A stretch of 64,000 nt of DNA from Hyposmocoma kahamanoa (lineage: Eukaryota; Arthropoda; Insecta; Lepidoptera; Cosmopterigidae), in NCBI RefSeq assembly GCF_003589595.1, contig NW_020654810.1, forward strand, positions 21,533,656 to 21,597,655, given 5' to 3'. Every line of letters begins with the position of its first letter. Within the stretch, counting starts at the first letter, position 1. This document shows, piece by piece, positions 1 through 9,600 of this stretch. A model generated the notes under the pieces. That model did not search any database, had not been told where the DNA came from, and worked only from the letters and a program-made list of their open reading frames with translations. The position numbers were made by a program, and so were the translations under genes.

Positions 1-674
1 GGAAATACCATGATAAATTTGACCCTGCATCAAGAAAACGAGGAAAACCGAAGATGAGGTATGACAGATTCACCTAAGAGATATCATCATACATATAGAT
101 CATATCACCTGAAAACTACACGTCCGACAGAGAAAAATTGACGAAAACACTAAAATCAGATGGGAATAATAATGCTGAGGAGATAGAAAGTACTAGGGCC
201 TCAGCTATACAGCGCTCGGAATTTTTCATAGTTTCCGGATTCTCCCGATGTTGTAATATTTATGATTCAATACTCTAGGTAATTTTAAGAGACCGCCACA
301 ATGTAACAGAACAATTTTCACATCTAAATCCGAACCATATTTCGCTACACCTATTTAGCACCACAAGAAAGCGGAAACCATTAACTCTCGTCGATCCATC
401 AACACAAATGACACGTCAATGGTCTTCGGAATGAGGAAGTCTCCGTTTTATGGAGAGAGGTGACCGACGAGCCATTTTGAGAGACTAGCTTTTACTTGCT
501 TTCATGCAACCAAGAACTTACAAGTTTGATTGTCACTTGTTTGATTATTAGGTTGCCACTACGGTAGAACTTATTTGGGATACAAAATTTTCTAATTCTG
601 TTTCTCTGATACGCACAGCATAGAAAGGGAAATGCTTTTTTTCGATATACATTAACGCATTACAGACTCGAGGT
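1..674. other. unassigned AT-rich DNA, possible faint LINE trace
   Basis: No gene is visible. At about 19-85 the plus strand reads DPASRKRGKPKMRYDRF before a stop. This loosely resembles the GRPxxRW region near the C-terminus of some LINE ORF2 proteins, but it is too short to call. The rest has no long frame and matches no other repeat in the window. Confidence 0.3.
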
Positions 675-786
675 ACGTAGCTTTTTGTTTTATATCTTGT
701 CATTGTTTTATCTGTTAAAACACCATGTTCCGCGCATGTTTTTGGTTAACAGAATGTGATTAATCTAATTAAAGTAGAAAAGTAAT
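675..786 (+). repeat. Rep-E copy 1
   Basis: The tract running from TTTTTGTTTTATATCTTGTC through AAACACCATGTTCCGCGCAT to GGTTAACA is matched, with substitutions, at 23115-23230. Rep-A follows it here directly and follows the second copy about 300 bp downstream. It is not coding. The boundaries are approximate. Confidence 0.55.
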
Positions 787-787
787 A

Positions 788-1238
788 GTAGCATTAGACC
801 TCCTTGTGAAAGAGTTCATCCAGTGAAGTACTGCCACCCTACCTATTTATGTCGCCAAGCAGAAATGTAAACATTACTGCGTTTCGAAATTACAGGCACT
901 TGTCAACTCATGTCTCACAGTGACGGGCGCAGTGGCAGTGCCCCTCAAAACTTTGCGACGTAGGATCGTATTCCAGAACTCTACTCAATACTCAAGTCAG
1001 GACTTGAGTATTGCAGTGAGCACTGAAAATCATACTCAAGTCCTTGCCATTAGGGTCGTATTTCCAGTGCTTGAAATAATACTGAAGTCTGCTCAAGTCC
1101 TGACTTGAGCATTGAGTAGTCTTCAGGAATACGACCCTTAAAGCTCTGCGCGGCGCTGCAACTGCTATGAACAGGCGTGTCGCTTACCACCAGGCGCACG
1201 ACTTTTTCGTCCCGTCGCTTGGTATTGTAAAAAAAACA
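788..1238 (+). repeat. Rep-A copy 1, split by a 175-bp MITE
   Basis: This SINE-like repeat runs from GTAGCATTAGACCTCC to an A-rich end after TATTGT. It carries the usual blocks: CCAAGCAG, ATTACTGCG, TTGTCAACTCATGTCTC, GACGGGCGCAGTGGCAGTGCCCCTC and CTTACCACCAGGCGCACGAC. A MITE (963-1137) sits between CTTTGCGA and AAAGCTCTG. Short open frames in this family, reading like GAVAVPL, recur in many copies and are shadows of the repeat, not proteins. Confidence 0.85.
963..1137. mobile_element. 175-bp MITE (TTA target), copy 1, inside Rep-A
   Basis: The ends are inverted: GGATCGTATTCCAGAAC at the left and the complement of GGGTCGTATTCCTGAAGAC at the right, followed by CTACTCAATRCTCAAGTCAGGACTTGAG on both sides. 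The flanks are GTA and TTA, and uninterrupted Rep-A copies read GATTTAAAG at this site, so a 3-bp TTA target duplication is likely. TWA targets and GG-starting ends are typical of PIF/Harbinger elements. A second 175-bp copy lies at 14149-14323. The element contains an internal end-like motif TTAGGGTCGTATTTCCAG at 1050. Confidence 0.8.
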
Positions 1239-1454
1239 CCATACCATAAATCTACACTCCATTTTTTTAAGCTTGCTGTTATAATATTGCAATAGAAACC
1301 TTTTTTTCTTCTAACACACATATCGTAAGTAAAATCAAGTTTTTTTTGTTTTTTTTTTTCACCGATGTATTTTTGGGCCATTTCATATGAAAAAAAAACC
1401 ATAAATTTAATTTGAATTTTTTGAAACTATAATAGCGTAATCAAATATTTATAA
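1239..1454. other. AT-rich spacer
   Basis: A- and T-runs separate Rep-A from Rep-B. No gene or repeat match was seen. Confidence 0.6.
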
Positions 1455-1891
1455 AAAAACCCGACCTCAAAAGTACGTGGAATTACGTATATTTGCTAAG
1501 TTTTATTGTAATATCCCCTAGTTCGCCATTATAAAGGACTTGATACTGGAGATAATAAAAATCGGTTCTCACTACTCCAAGCATATTGAGAGAAAAACGC
1601 CTTGAATTGGAGAAATAGCAAAATCAACCATTAAAGTAATTACTCCTAAATTAAAGTTAGGCGCTATTTATAAAAATAAAACTTCATGCGTGAACAGCCA
1701 CCCTTCGAGGTGGATGATTTTCTTCAAAATGAAATGAGACCACTATGGAAGTACCCCCTTTCCAACAAAAAAAGAATCATGAAAATCGGTTCACAATTAC
1801 AGGAGTTATAGCGTAACATACATACAAAAAAAAAGAAAAGAACATACAGTCGAATTGAGAATCTCCTCCTTTTTTGAAGTCGGTTAAAAAA
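1455..1891 (+). repeat. Rep-B copy 1
   Basis: This is a near-complete non-coding element, from AACCCGACCTCAAAAGTACG to CTCCTTTTTTGAAGTCGGTT. The ends are imperfect inverted repeats (AACCGACYTCAAAA). Internal landmarks are GAGATAATAAAAATCGGTTC, CGTGAACAGCCACCC, AGTACCCCCTTTCC and CAGTCGAATTGAGAA. It is a likely non-autonomous DNA element. The CAGTACAGAGTACTAA leader seen in other copies is missing here. Confidence 0.8.
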
Positions 1892-2068
1892 ATACCTTGA
1901 TACCTGTGTCTACTACCAAAAGTGTCTACTTTTGATGTGTGTACATATAAGTACATCTTTATATCTAATTAACCACACTCGTAACTATATTAGTCAGCCC
2001 GTGAGACCACATGACTCGAGTGACTATTATTACTTGTTTAAACAATTCAACTTTAATTAAATTTGTAT

Positions 2069-2390
2069 TTAATGGATATTCAATTATTTTTTGCGAAATT
2101 ACTCCACAATTTTGTTATAATTATGAATACAAAGATGGAATACTTAGAAAAAAATCCTGTAATCCGGCCGGATTCGAACCGACGTATTCTAGCAAACCGT
2201 GCCAGACGCTATGCCAACTAAGCCACGGAACAAACCAGCACACCTCACGAATTTTTCCATGTGCTTGTTGTCGGGTCTTTGTGATTGGTTTTCAAAAAAT
2301 TGTTAGGCGTAGTGCCATCTATGAGAAATTTATGAAAGTATTTTGTCACTCAGTTAGGTAACTTTACAGTTACCAGCCCTGGTCCTGATT
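2069..2390 (-). mobile_element. tSINE-1 with 5' extension, full copy
   Basis: Read on the minus strand it starts at GGCTGGTAACTGTAAAG, passes ATAGATGGCACTACG, then a tRNA-like head with A-box TGGCTTAGTTGG and B-box GGTTCGAATCC, and ends in a body with ATAATTATAACAAAATTGTGGAGTAATTTC. It pairs with the plus-strand copy at 40553-40840. The roughly 180-bp segment before the tRNA head is unusual for a SINE. A 116-residue open frame on the plus strand here is a shadow. Confidence 0.8.
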
Positions 2391-2822
2391 CAAGTTTACT
2401 AAAGAGTAAAATTAATTGACTCGCACGGGTCAAGAGAACATAAATAATGAAAGGAAAAAGAACCTTTATATACCAGCGAATGAAATACGGTACCGTTTTT
2501 AATAAAGCAGCATGGAGCAATACTTGAAAAAATATTGTTTTGTTTATTAAAAAACTGAGTTTCCTATTTCACAACAAAGAAGGCAATCAATCATCGTCTC
2601 CGAGTCAAGACGTCTGATGTTATTTTTAAGGTTATTTTTAACATTTTCATTTTTCAACTCCTGTCGCGATTTAGAATGGGAGATATTATTTTTTGAACAG
2701 CTACTCAACGTATTGAGAGATGTAAAGGGAGAGAGATGGATGGAGCGGACAGCTGAAAAAACACTTGTGCGTTCACTTGAAAAATATAAAGAAAGGAAAC
2801 GCAGGAAGATACGAGCAGATTA
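2391..2822 (+). other. unassigned stretch with a short coding-like frame
   Basis: A plus-strand frame from about 2617 to 2832 ends with basic, charged residues (SLEKYKERKRRKIRAD) and stops just inside Rep-A. I do not recognise it. It might be a relic of a mobile-element ORF or chance. No splice context was found. Confidence 0.25.
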
Positions 2823-3072
2823 TTTTTTATAATATCAACTGACGGGACCTGTCCGTAACAGTTGCAGTGCCACTCAGAGCTTTAAATAACAAAGAACTGA
2901 GGCACACTGCCCTGAGTCATAAGTTGAGAAATCCCATGTGCCTGGAATTTCACCAGCACCCTTATCCTTCAAAACCGGAATACAGCAATGCTGACATTAC
3001 TGCTTGGCGGCAGAAATAGGTAAGGTACTTGCACTGGACGAACTCTTTCACAAGGAGATTTACTGCTAATAA
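2823..3072 (-). repeat. Rep-A copy 2
   Basis: The minus-strand copy spans from the T-run (its A-rich 3' end) to TTTACTGCTAATAATC at its 5' end. It contains ACAGTTGCAGTGCCACTCAG, CCCATGTGCCTG and TGCTTGGCGGCAG. It has small internal deletions compared with other copies. Confidence 0.85.
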
Positions 3073-3160
3073 TCTACTGATACTTATAGAATAATAACTA
3101 GATGGAGATGGAGAAGATGACGATTTTATACCCAAAACGCAGCAGTCTCCATTTATCTCC

Positions 3161-3446
3161 ATCATCATTAAACCGTGCCAGTCCTGAGCGCGGGTCTTCC
3201 ACTTAGGTCATAGTCCGCGACGTTGGCCCAATGTGGGTTGTGGACTTCACACGTTTTCCGAAGGTTGTGAACCTTCTTCGACGTGCAAGTTTTATCACGA
3301 TGGTTTCCTTCGCCAAAAAACTAATGGTAAATTTTTAATTAAATTTCGTACACAATTTCCGATGTAACTCGAGATGCGCGCCCGGATTTGAACCGACAGT
3401 CTCTACTTGAGAGGTGATAGGTGAAACCATTAGTCTACCGCAGCTT
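3161..3446 (-). mobile_element. tSINE-2, full-length lepidopteran tRNA-derived SINE
   Basis: In sense (minus) it begins with a tRNA-like head, GCGGTAGACTAATGGTTTCACC then GGTTCAAATCC (A- and B-box). Next come GCGAAGGAAACCATCGTGATAAAAC, a GTGTGAAGTCCAC block, GGGCCAACG and a GATGATG tail. I recognise this layout as a widespread tRNA-derived SINE of moths and butterflies. It is probably inactive. Confidence 0.85.
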
Positions 3447-3462
3447 TATTTATTCTTATTAA

Positions 3463-3510
3463 ATTTTTTTATGACATCCAGTGACGGGACAAACAACTCG
3501 TGTACTCGTG
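3463..3510 (-). repeat. Rep-A 3' fragment (copy 3)
   Basis: Only the last 45 bp or so of Rep-A are present (TTTTTTTATGACATCCAGTGACGGGAC). It lies immediately outside the left arm of the large inverted repeat. Confidence 0.7.
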
Positions 3511-3764
3511 TAAAAAAAATGTCATATTAATAATTAAGAAATACGTCTTCGAATCGTCGTCGAATTCTTCTTATATGCTTCTCGTTTAAATTGTATTAGT
3601 ATTTGAAAAGGAATTTAATCAAAACGTTAGCAACCATGGTTTAATAAGTGAAAAAACTACATGTAAATTCATATCAGCAGTCTATATTACATTGCAAACT
3701 TAATGTATTTCGAATTCTTTGCGATTACTAAGTACACTTTGAAAATGAAACTGTTTTTACAGCC

Positions 3765-3872
3765 TTTTTTTATGATATCCAGGGACGGGACGAACAACTC
3801 GTGTTCCTGGCTGTAAGCGATACGCCTATCCATTACGTTTGCAGTACCACTCAGAGCTTTTAATTCCAAGGA
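3765..3872 (-). repeat. Rep-A copy 4, in the left arm
   Basis: This is the A-rich 3' third of Rep-A, from the T-run to ACTCAGAGCTTTTAATTCC. After that the sequence leaves the consensus. It is allelic in position with the copy at 4331-4567. Confidence 0.8.
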
Positions 3873-3924
3873 CCTAAGAGGCAGTGATTGATTACACTGT
3901 AAGGTGGTTATAATATATAATACA

Positions 3925-3995
3925 GATTGTCAGCCGTGACCATAGGACGTGTAAAGAGCGCGGAATGTAGGTTTGTTTGCAAAAACATATTTGTT
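3925..3995 (+). repeat. Rep-D core fragment
   Basis: GTCAGCCGTGACCATAGGACGTGTAAAGAGCGCGGAA followed by GGTTTGTTTGCAAAAACA is a decayed version of the Rep-D core found at 26645, 52990 and 62285. Confidence 0.55.
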
Positions 3996-4107
3996 TAACT
4001 ATTATAAATAAATATTATAAATATTATAAATATTAATAAAAAGATAAAGTAACAAATGCATATTATCCATTAAGTTCCGAAATTCAATAGAAAAAAAGAA
4101 TTGTTAC

Positions 4108-4145
4108 TATTAATATTATATATATACTTATATATAATATTAATA
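4108..4145. repeat. perfect hairpin, 17-bp stem, 4-nt loop
   Basis: The arm 4108-4124 (TATTAATATTATATATA) is exactly complementary to 4129-4145 around the loop TACT. It lies in the spacer of the large inverted repeat. Confidence 0.9.
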
Positions 4146-4208
4146 TACTATTAATATAGTTGATTACTATTAATTTCAATCTAACAATTATTTTTTTCTA
4201 TTTAATAA

Positions 4209-4246
4209 GTTGATTGGTGTGAATAGTCATATTCACACCAATCAAC
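4209..4246. repeat. perfect hairpin, 17-bp stem, 4-nt loop
   Basis: GTTGATTGGTGTGAATA (4209-4225) is exactly complementary to 4230-4246 around the loop GTCA. This arm is mixed sequence, not pure AT, so chance is unlikely. Confidence 0.95.
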
Positions 4247-4330
4247 GTGACACAAAAATCAAGTGGAATTGTTACAATTAAATACTTTGTAAAAGTACCG
4301 ATAACGATAGAAATAAAGTGTTAAATGTTT

Positions 4331-4567
4331 AGTAGCAGTAGAGTTCCTTGTGAAAGTCCAGGAAAGTACTGCCACCTTGCCTAATTCTGCCGCCAAGCAG
4401 TAGTGTGAGCAAATTACTGCGTTCCAGTTTAGAAGGGTGTAAGGGTGCTGGTGAAATTAGGGGCACATGGGACAAAGTTCTGAATGGCACTGCAACTGTT
4501 TTGGATAGGCGTGTCGCGTACCACCAGGTACACGAGTTGTTCGTCCCGTCACTGGATATCATAAAAA
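4331..4567 (+). repeat. Rep-A copy 5, in the right arm
   Basis: It is nearly complete but has internal deletions (about 70 bp missing after GGGCACATGGGAC). It ends at GGATATCATAAAAAAGG, the junction shared with the left arm. Confidence 0.85.
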
Positions 4568-4818
4568 AGGCTATAAAAAACAGTTTAATTTTCACAGTGT
4601 ACTTAGTAATCGCAAAGAATTCGAAATACATTAAGTTTGCAATGTAATATAGACTGTTGATATGAATTTACGTGTAGTTTTTTCACTTATTAAACCATGG
4701 TTGCTAACGTTTTGATTAAATTCCTTTTCAAATACTAATACAATTTAAAAGAGAAACATATGTATAAGAAGAATTCGACGACGATTCGAAGACGTATTTC
4801 TTTATTATTATATGACAT

Positions 4819-5354
4819 ATTTTTATTATTTCATATTATTATTTGATAAATAACAATTTTAATTAACTCTGCTGTCATTGTTATCCCTAATAAAGGGCTC
4901 ATATGTGTAGCATTATTTTAAATTTAAGACATATATACCATATGAATGCAATAAATATATTGAGTATTGAGTATTCCCCTAAAAACTTCACGAAAAAGTC
5001 ACCCGCCAGCCCTTGTTAATTCGACAAACATCCCTCGTTTGCAACTCTAGGCACTAGGGTATTATCTCGGTATGCTTTGTCGCTGGGTACTAGAGTAAAC
5101 CAAGGGTGACGATGCAGACAAATAAGGTGCCAAATATTTGCTCGGTATTGCAAATCAGTAGCTTAAGTTTGCATATTGACTGAGCTCCGTAGAAGTAAAG
5201 ACAGTGGGTACATTGTACAGCGTTCCGAAAATACATCTATGAAACAGAAGGATGTGCCAACGGCAAAGCTCTATAGATTACTTACGAAATTACTACACTT
5301 GCAATACTCAAAACAAAGACAAAGCGATAGCACCAAACACGAGATTGCAATAAT
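4819..5354. other. unassigned stretch
   Basis: No repeat match was found. A short plus-strand frame from 5176 ends inside Rep-B and has no recognisable domain. Confidence 0.4.
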
Positions 5355-5822
5355 CTCAGTACAGAGTACTAAAAAAACCGACCTGAAAAGTACGTGTCAT
5401 TACATATAATTACCAAGTTTTATTGAAATCGGTTAGCAAAAAGTGCTCAAACCCGGATTCATCCCCTACTTCGCCACTATACGGGACTTGACACAGGAGA
5501 TAATAAAAATCGGTCAAAGTATATTGAGAGAGAAAAACGCCTCGAATTGGAGAATAGCAAAATCAAGTATTATAATAATTGCTCCTTATAATAAAATTTA
5601 GGCGTTATTTATAAAAATGAATCTTCATGAATAAACAGCCACTGTTAGACGTGGATGATTTTCTTCAAAATTAAATGGGACCACAATGGAGGTACTCTCT
5701 TTCCAACAAAATAAGAATCATGAACATCGGTTCACAAATAACTGAGTTATCGCGTAACATATATACAAAAAATACACACAGTCGAATTGAGAACCTCCTC
5801 CTTTTATGAAGTCGGTTAAAAA
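5355..5822 (+). repeat. Rep-B copy 2, full length
   Basis: It runs from CAGTACAGAGTACTAAAAAAACCGACCTG to TGAAGTCGGTTAAAAA. Relative to other copies it has extra sequence after TTTTATTGAAATCGGTTAGC. The leader CAGTACAGAGTACT is itself partly palindromic. Confidence 0.85.
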
Positions 5823-5970
5823 GCAGCTAATAACGGTCTAAATATAAAATTATATAATGAATTACCATTCCGAATTGCCCGACTTGGAATTGAAGAAAGA
5901 TAAATATTTTTAAGGTGAGTCACAGGAGGAGAAATGGGAAAATTTGGTAGTCAACTGTAATCCTATAGTT

Positions 5971-6316
5971 ATTAATAGTCTATACAACCTCAAAAGGCTT
6001 TGGTTGATTCCGCAAAACAGTGAAAGCGTTGAATCAAATACTTTGGAAGAAAATATATAGTATAATTGAAGATATACACTGATTATTACATGGTGTGAAA
6101 ACACGACTCTTAAAACTTTTTACGATAGGAAATAAATTATAAACTTACCTCGAAATTTTACAAGAAAACCTCAATAATAATAAAAAAGAAAAATTCAATA
6201 GGAACTTTACATATACCAATTTCTTTTTTTTTTTGTATCAACTGAACTAAATAGAACACATATACTATACAATATACATTTTTCTAAAAGCTTTAAGCTG
6301 AGGTAGTATCAACTTA
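5971..6316 (+). repeat. Rep-C copy 1
   Basis: It begins TAATAGTCTATACAACCTCAAAAGGC and ends GCTGAGGTAGTATCAACTTAA, imperfect inverted ends. Inside are TGGTTGATTCCGCA, ACACTGATTATTACATGGTG, ACCTCGAAATTTTACAAGAAAAC and ACATATACCAA. It looks like a non-autonomous DNA element. Confidence 0.75.
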
Positions 6317-6380
6317 ATTTCATATTTATCTCAAAATTTGCAAATTGCCCAACGCCGCGCAGCCCGCTGCCCCGTCAGAT

Positions 6381-6420
6381 GCCATCAGGAGCTTGTCCCG
6401 TCAATTGGTATCATAAAAAA
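6381..6420 (+). repeat. Rep-A 3' fragment (copy 6)
   Basis: GCCATCAGGAGCTTGTCCCGTCAATTGGTATCATAAAAAA is the last 40 bp of the family. Confidence 0.65.
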
Positions 6421-6563
6421 GACCTCGTCAGTCTGGAGATAATTTCTATTGACGGATGACCAATTTTTTTATTAACTAACTAAAATCAATTATTTTCAAA
6501 TGATGCTAGTCTAGATATTCTAGGTTACCTAGGTATTCACAATAGAGGGAAATCTCTGGTTTA

Positions 6564-6609
6564 AAGACTTAGATTATAATTGGTCCATACCAATTATAAT
6601 CTAAGTCTT
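6564..6609. repeat. perfect hairpin, 21-bp stem, 4-nt loop
   Basis: The arm 6564-6584 (AAGACTTAGATTATAATTGG plus T) is exactly complementary to 6589-6609 around the loop CCAT. No copy was seen elsewhere in the window. It may be a recent template-switch palindrome, a mini-foldback or a small-RNA hairpin. Confidence 0.95.
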
Positions 6610-6714
6610 GTTAAGTACATTATTGTTATTCCTATCTGGTAAATTGGTAAATTGAAAACATCTACAGTCCGCAAAGAAACAAAACAGATCTTCTATACCG
6701 TAGACTGGACAGTC

Positions 6715-6845
6715 ACCCTCATAAACCTGGCAGCGATCCCCGCAATACATCACTTCTCACGAGCCAGCCCCGCGATGACGTCACTAGCAAAACAATGACT
6801 AGCGATTGGTCGAAACGCCGACACGTGACCGGCACGCGTCAACTC
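6715..6845. promoter_or_regulatory. GC-richer cluster with CRE, CCAAT-type and E-box motifs
   Basis: In an AT-rich setting this block holds the full palindromic CRE TGACGTCA (6776-6783), ATTGG (6805-6809, reverse CCAAT) and the palindromic E-box CACGTG (6822-6827). No TATA box or clear initiator was found. It could be an enhancer, a promoter or chance. Confidence 0.35.
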
Positions 6846-7928
6846 TTTTACAGATGAATTAGGTAGGGAATTCTATATTTGAAATTTAAAGAGGGTATTT
6901 TATTCATTCTCACTCTACGTTGAGCATATTGAATCGTAGTGATTGGCCAATTTCGAAGGTTTCAAAATCACCAAGATAAATCCATGATACACTAGATGAA
7001 CCAGAAAAGTTAAAATGGTTATTTATTCCATCATCAGTCAACGCTGAGAAAAGCCACAAAGTCGATCGTAATCATGTTATACTAACCCCAAATGATTGAC
7101 ATCACCCAAATGGACATTAGACCAAAATCTCTAATAAAATTCCAAAGTCCAAATCAATCAACCGACATCCCAATTATGCTAGTATCTCAGCCAATCCCTT
7201 ATCCAAAAAAATTCCCTAAACATGAGTCATCACCACTCCCCTGCAAAATGGAACATCCCTTGCAGATTTTATGTCGAGGATTATTATAAGTTTCGGGTGT
7301 AGAGAGATTATAACCCTGCTGCTTATTATTGAAAAATAATTAATTATAACCAACCCCATCTAGTAAACTTTTCAGAACTTAATAGGGTTTTATGTTCTAT
7401 ACAGTGCACAATAAGTTTGTGCTCGAGAAGACATTCCAAACGGTTATTTCCCTTGCCAAAAAATGTTTCTTTCTTGACCACATTCCCTCATTTACAAATT
7501 GATAATATCATCTTTTATATTTCGTTAAAATCTGACAACATTTATTTTATGAAGATGCCTTGGCGACACTTAAATACAACAGTTGTCAGATTACTAGTAG
7601 TTGTAACTTACGCTCAAAATTAAGTAAATAACTTTAAAAACTATTGTTAACAAACTTTCGTATGGCAATAATGAATGAAAGTGTTCCCTTTTCCAACATA
7701 ATGTTATAGTATTGTTATAGACTTGTGTGTGAAGGAAATAAACTATATTATTATCATTATTATATGTATTTTAGATCAAATTCCAAATATTAATTAATTA
7801 TTATTATTATTATTGTCCCTTTTAATTTTTAACTGCAGCCACGAAATAACACGAACGTCTTTGATCTTTGGGTAGCCCTATTAAAATAGAACGCCTCCCA
7901 ATTGGTACAAAATATTAATAAACCATTT

Positions 7929-7966
<38 letters not shown>

Positions 7967-8217
7967 TGTATTATGTCTGTATAACATTTTTTATGTATAA
8001 ATGAGTTTTACACATCTGACAATGATTTTGACATTAAAACAAATTAGACTCGTGTCTTTAAAAATAAACCGCACGTTCATTAGAACAAGGTTTTTATGTA
8101 AATCCTTTGCAACTATTAGGACTCGATTTTTTCGCCGCCATTTTTACTAACTCACTATTTATAAAAAAAAATCTATTATAACGAGTTTATTATTATTGCA
8201 ATATACCGAATAATAAT
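6846..8217. other. single-copy AT-rich stretch with ATT microsatellites
   Basis: No gene or dispersed repeat was recognised. An ATT/TTA run lies at about 7793-7815 and a longer one at 7928-7967. Frames at 7092-7289 and 7417-7623 show no domain or coding signature. Confidence 0.5.
7928..7967. repeat. (ATT)n microsatellite
   Basis: About 13 uninterrupted ATT units. Confidence 0.9.
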
Positions 8218-8446
8218 TAACCAATTTTAGAAAAGGAGGATGCTCATAATTCGACTGTATTTTTTTTGTATGTTACGTGATAACTGCCAATTTGTGAAGC
8301 AATTTTGATGATTATTTTTTGTTGCAAGGACCTTAGTATTGGTCCCATTTAAATTTGAAGAAAATATTCCACTTCTAAGGGTGGCAAACTAGGGGATGAA
8401 TTACTTTTAAGGTCGGTTTTTTTTAGTACTCTGTACTGAAATTATA
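8218..8446 (-). repeat. Rep-B copy 3, internally deleted
   Basis: It reads from ATTAACCAATTTTAGAAAAGGAGG to AGTACTCTGTACTGA. Both ends are present but about half of the middle is missing, as in the copy at 61959. Confidence 0.75.
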
Positions 8447-8612
8447 TTTTGTCTGAAACTAGGACCTTCCTTGTAGTACGTCTGGAGTAACGAAGTTATC
8501 TTTCGGGGCCCTACAAGGTCCACCAAAGCCAGAATCATTAAAAAAGCATCCGTAATAGTACCTAGGTCTTCATTATGAAGTGGCCATAGTTCAAATTGTT
8601 CGACCATCAAGA
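8447..8612 (-). other. coding-like relic, unidentified
   Basis: The minus strand holds an open frame with balanced amino-acid content (VEQFELWPLHNEDLG, ILALVDLVGPRKI, SLLQTYYKEGPSFRQ). It runs directly into Rep-B at its 3' end. I do not recognise the family. It could be a mobile-element ORF relic or an exon trapped beside Rep-B. Confidence 0.3.
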
Positions 8613-9062
8613 TCGTCGAATTTATACTACATAAAATTCGGACATTTTTCGTTCGAAAATTTTACCCTTAACATACCCCAGTTATAAATAATTCAATAAG
8701 CAATTACAGCACGTCCCAGTACCGGTCCATAGTCCTAAACCCCATAATCTGCTTTACTTTAATCCAATATGAAGGAATTCGTGGCGATCAGGAAGCCATG
8801 GACGGTAAGGATAATTTCATTTGAAAGAAAATCTCTGAACTGAAAAGCTGAAGCTTTATAGAGCAACTGCGCAATATTGATGCTTTATTGTAAGTTATAT
8901 TTGGTGAAGTAAATACGAGAGAATATACATACAGGTAATGGTTATATAAAATTTTCACAATAGATTTCTTAACTACAGGAATTTAAAGTACGTCCTAATA
9001 AGGAGCGTTGGGCCGTAAGCGTTCAACTAATGGCGGCATTGCACCTAATTTAGGTTGATAAG
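8613..9062. other. unassigned stretch
   Basis: No repeat match. A plus-strand ATGAAGGAATTCGTGGCGATC precedes ACG and GTAAGG (about 8769-8809), which resembles a splice donor, but no supporting exon context was found. Confidence 0.3.
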
Positions 9063-9600
9063 CACCAATTACAAACAAACTGTGCCTAAGTTAAGCAAAG
9101 TTAGTATTGTCACTATTTTAGCACTTTTTACACTAGTCTTAGTCAAATTTTTGTTTTACAGTCACAGGTGCATGAAATGTCGAGCTCCCGATTTAGAAGT
9201 CACTATTTTAGCAAAAATTACAAACAAACTTTGCCGAAGTGTAAACAAGTAATTTCGTCCTTAAACTTCAGCAACGTTTGTTTTGTAAATACGAAAACCT
9301 TTCTTAGCTCACCATTTTTACACTAGTCTTAGAGTTTTATTTAAGTCGCAGATACATGAAATGTCGATTTCCCAATGTAGAAATCCCTATTCTAGCGAAA
9401 ATTACATACAAACTTTGCCTTAGTTTGAGCAAGTAATTTCCTGCTTAAACTTAAACAAAGTTCGTATTGTAAATACGAAAAACTTGCTTTGCTCACCATT
9501 TTTACACTTATTATTAGTCTTTGCCAAAGTTTTTTTTTAAACTTACTTGAAATGTCGGACTTCCGATTTAGAAGCCACTGTTCTACCGCTGCTCTTATAA
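9063..9600. repeat. roughly 182-bp tandem repeat, about three units
   Basis: Units begin near 9067, 9216 and 9400 at AATTACAAACAAACTTTGCC-like sequence. Each carries TTGTAAATACGAAAA, TTGCTCACCATTTTTACAC, CATGAAATGTCGA and CCGATTTAGAAG. The first unit is shortened. It is a diverged local array resembling a small satellite. Confidence 0.85.

Larger units (their letters stand above)
3519..4818. repeat. large inverted duplication, about 350-bp arms
   Basis: The left arm (3519-3870) and right arm (about 4470-4818) are reverse complements of each other with few mismatches. Shared blocks include GAAATACGTCTTCGAATCGTCG, AACGTTAGCAACCATGG, GCAAACTTAATGTATTTCG and GCGATTACTAAGTACAC. Both arms carry the same Rep-A 3' end at the same junction, so the duplication or homogenisation came after that insertion. 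The roughly 600-bp spacer holds the 5' part of the right-hand Rep-A and two perfect hairpins. It could also be a DNA transposon with very long inverted ends. Confidence 0.9.

Noticed and set aside
9063..9600. CRISPR-like array
   Set aside because: Units are long and diverged with no short identical repeats or unique spacers, and the genome is eukaryotic.
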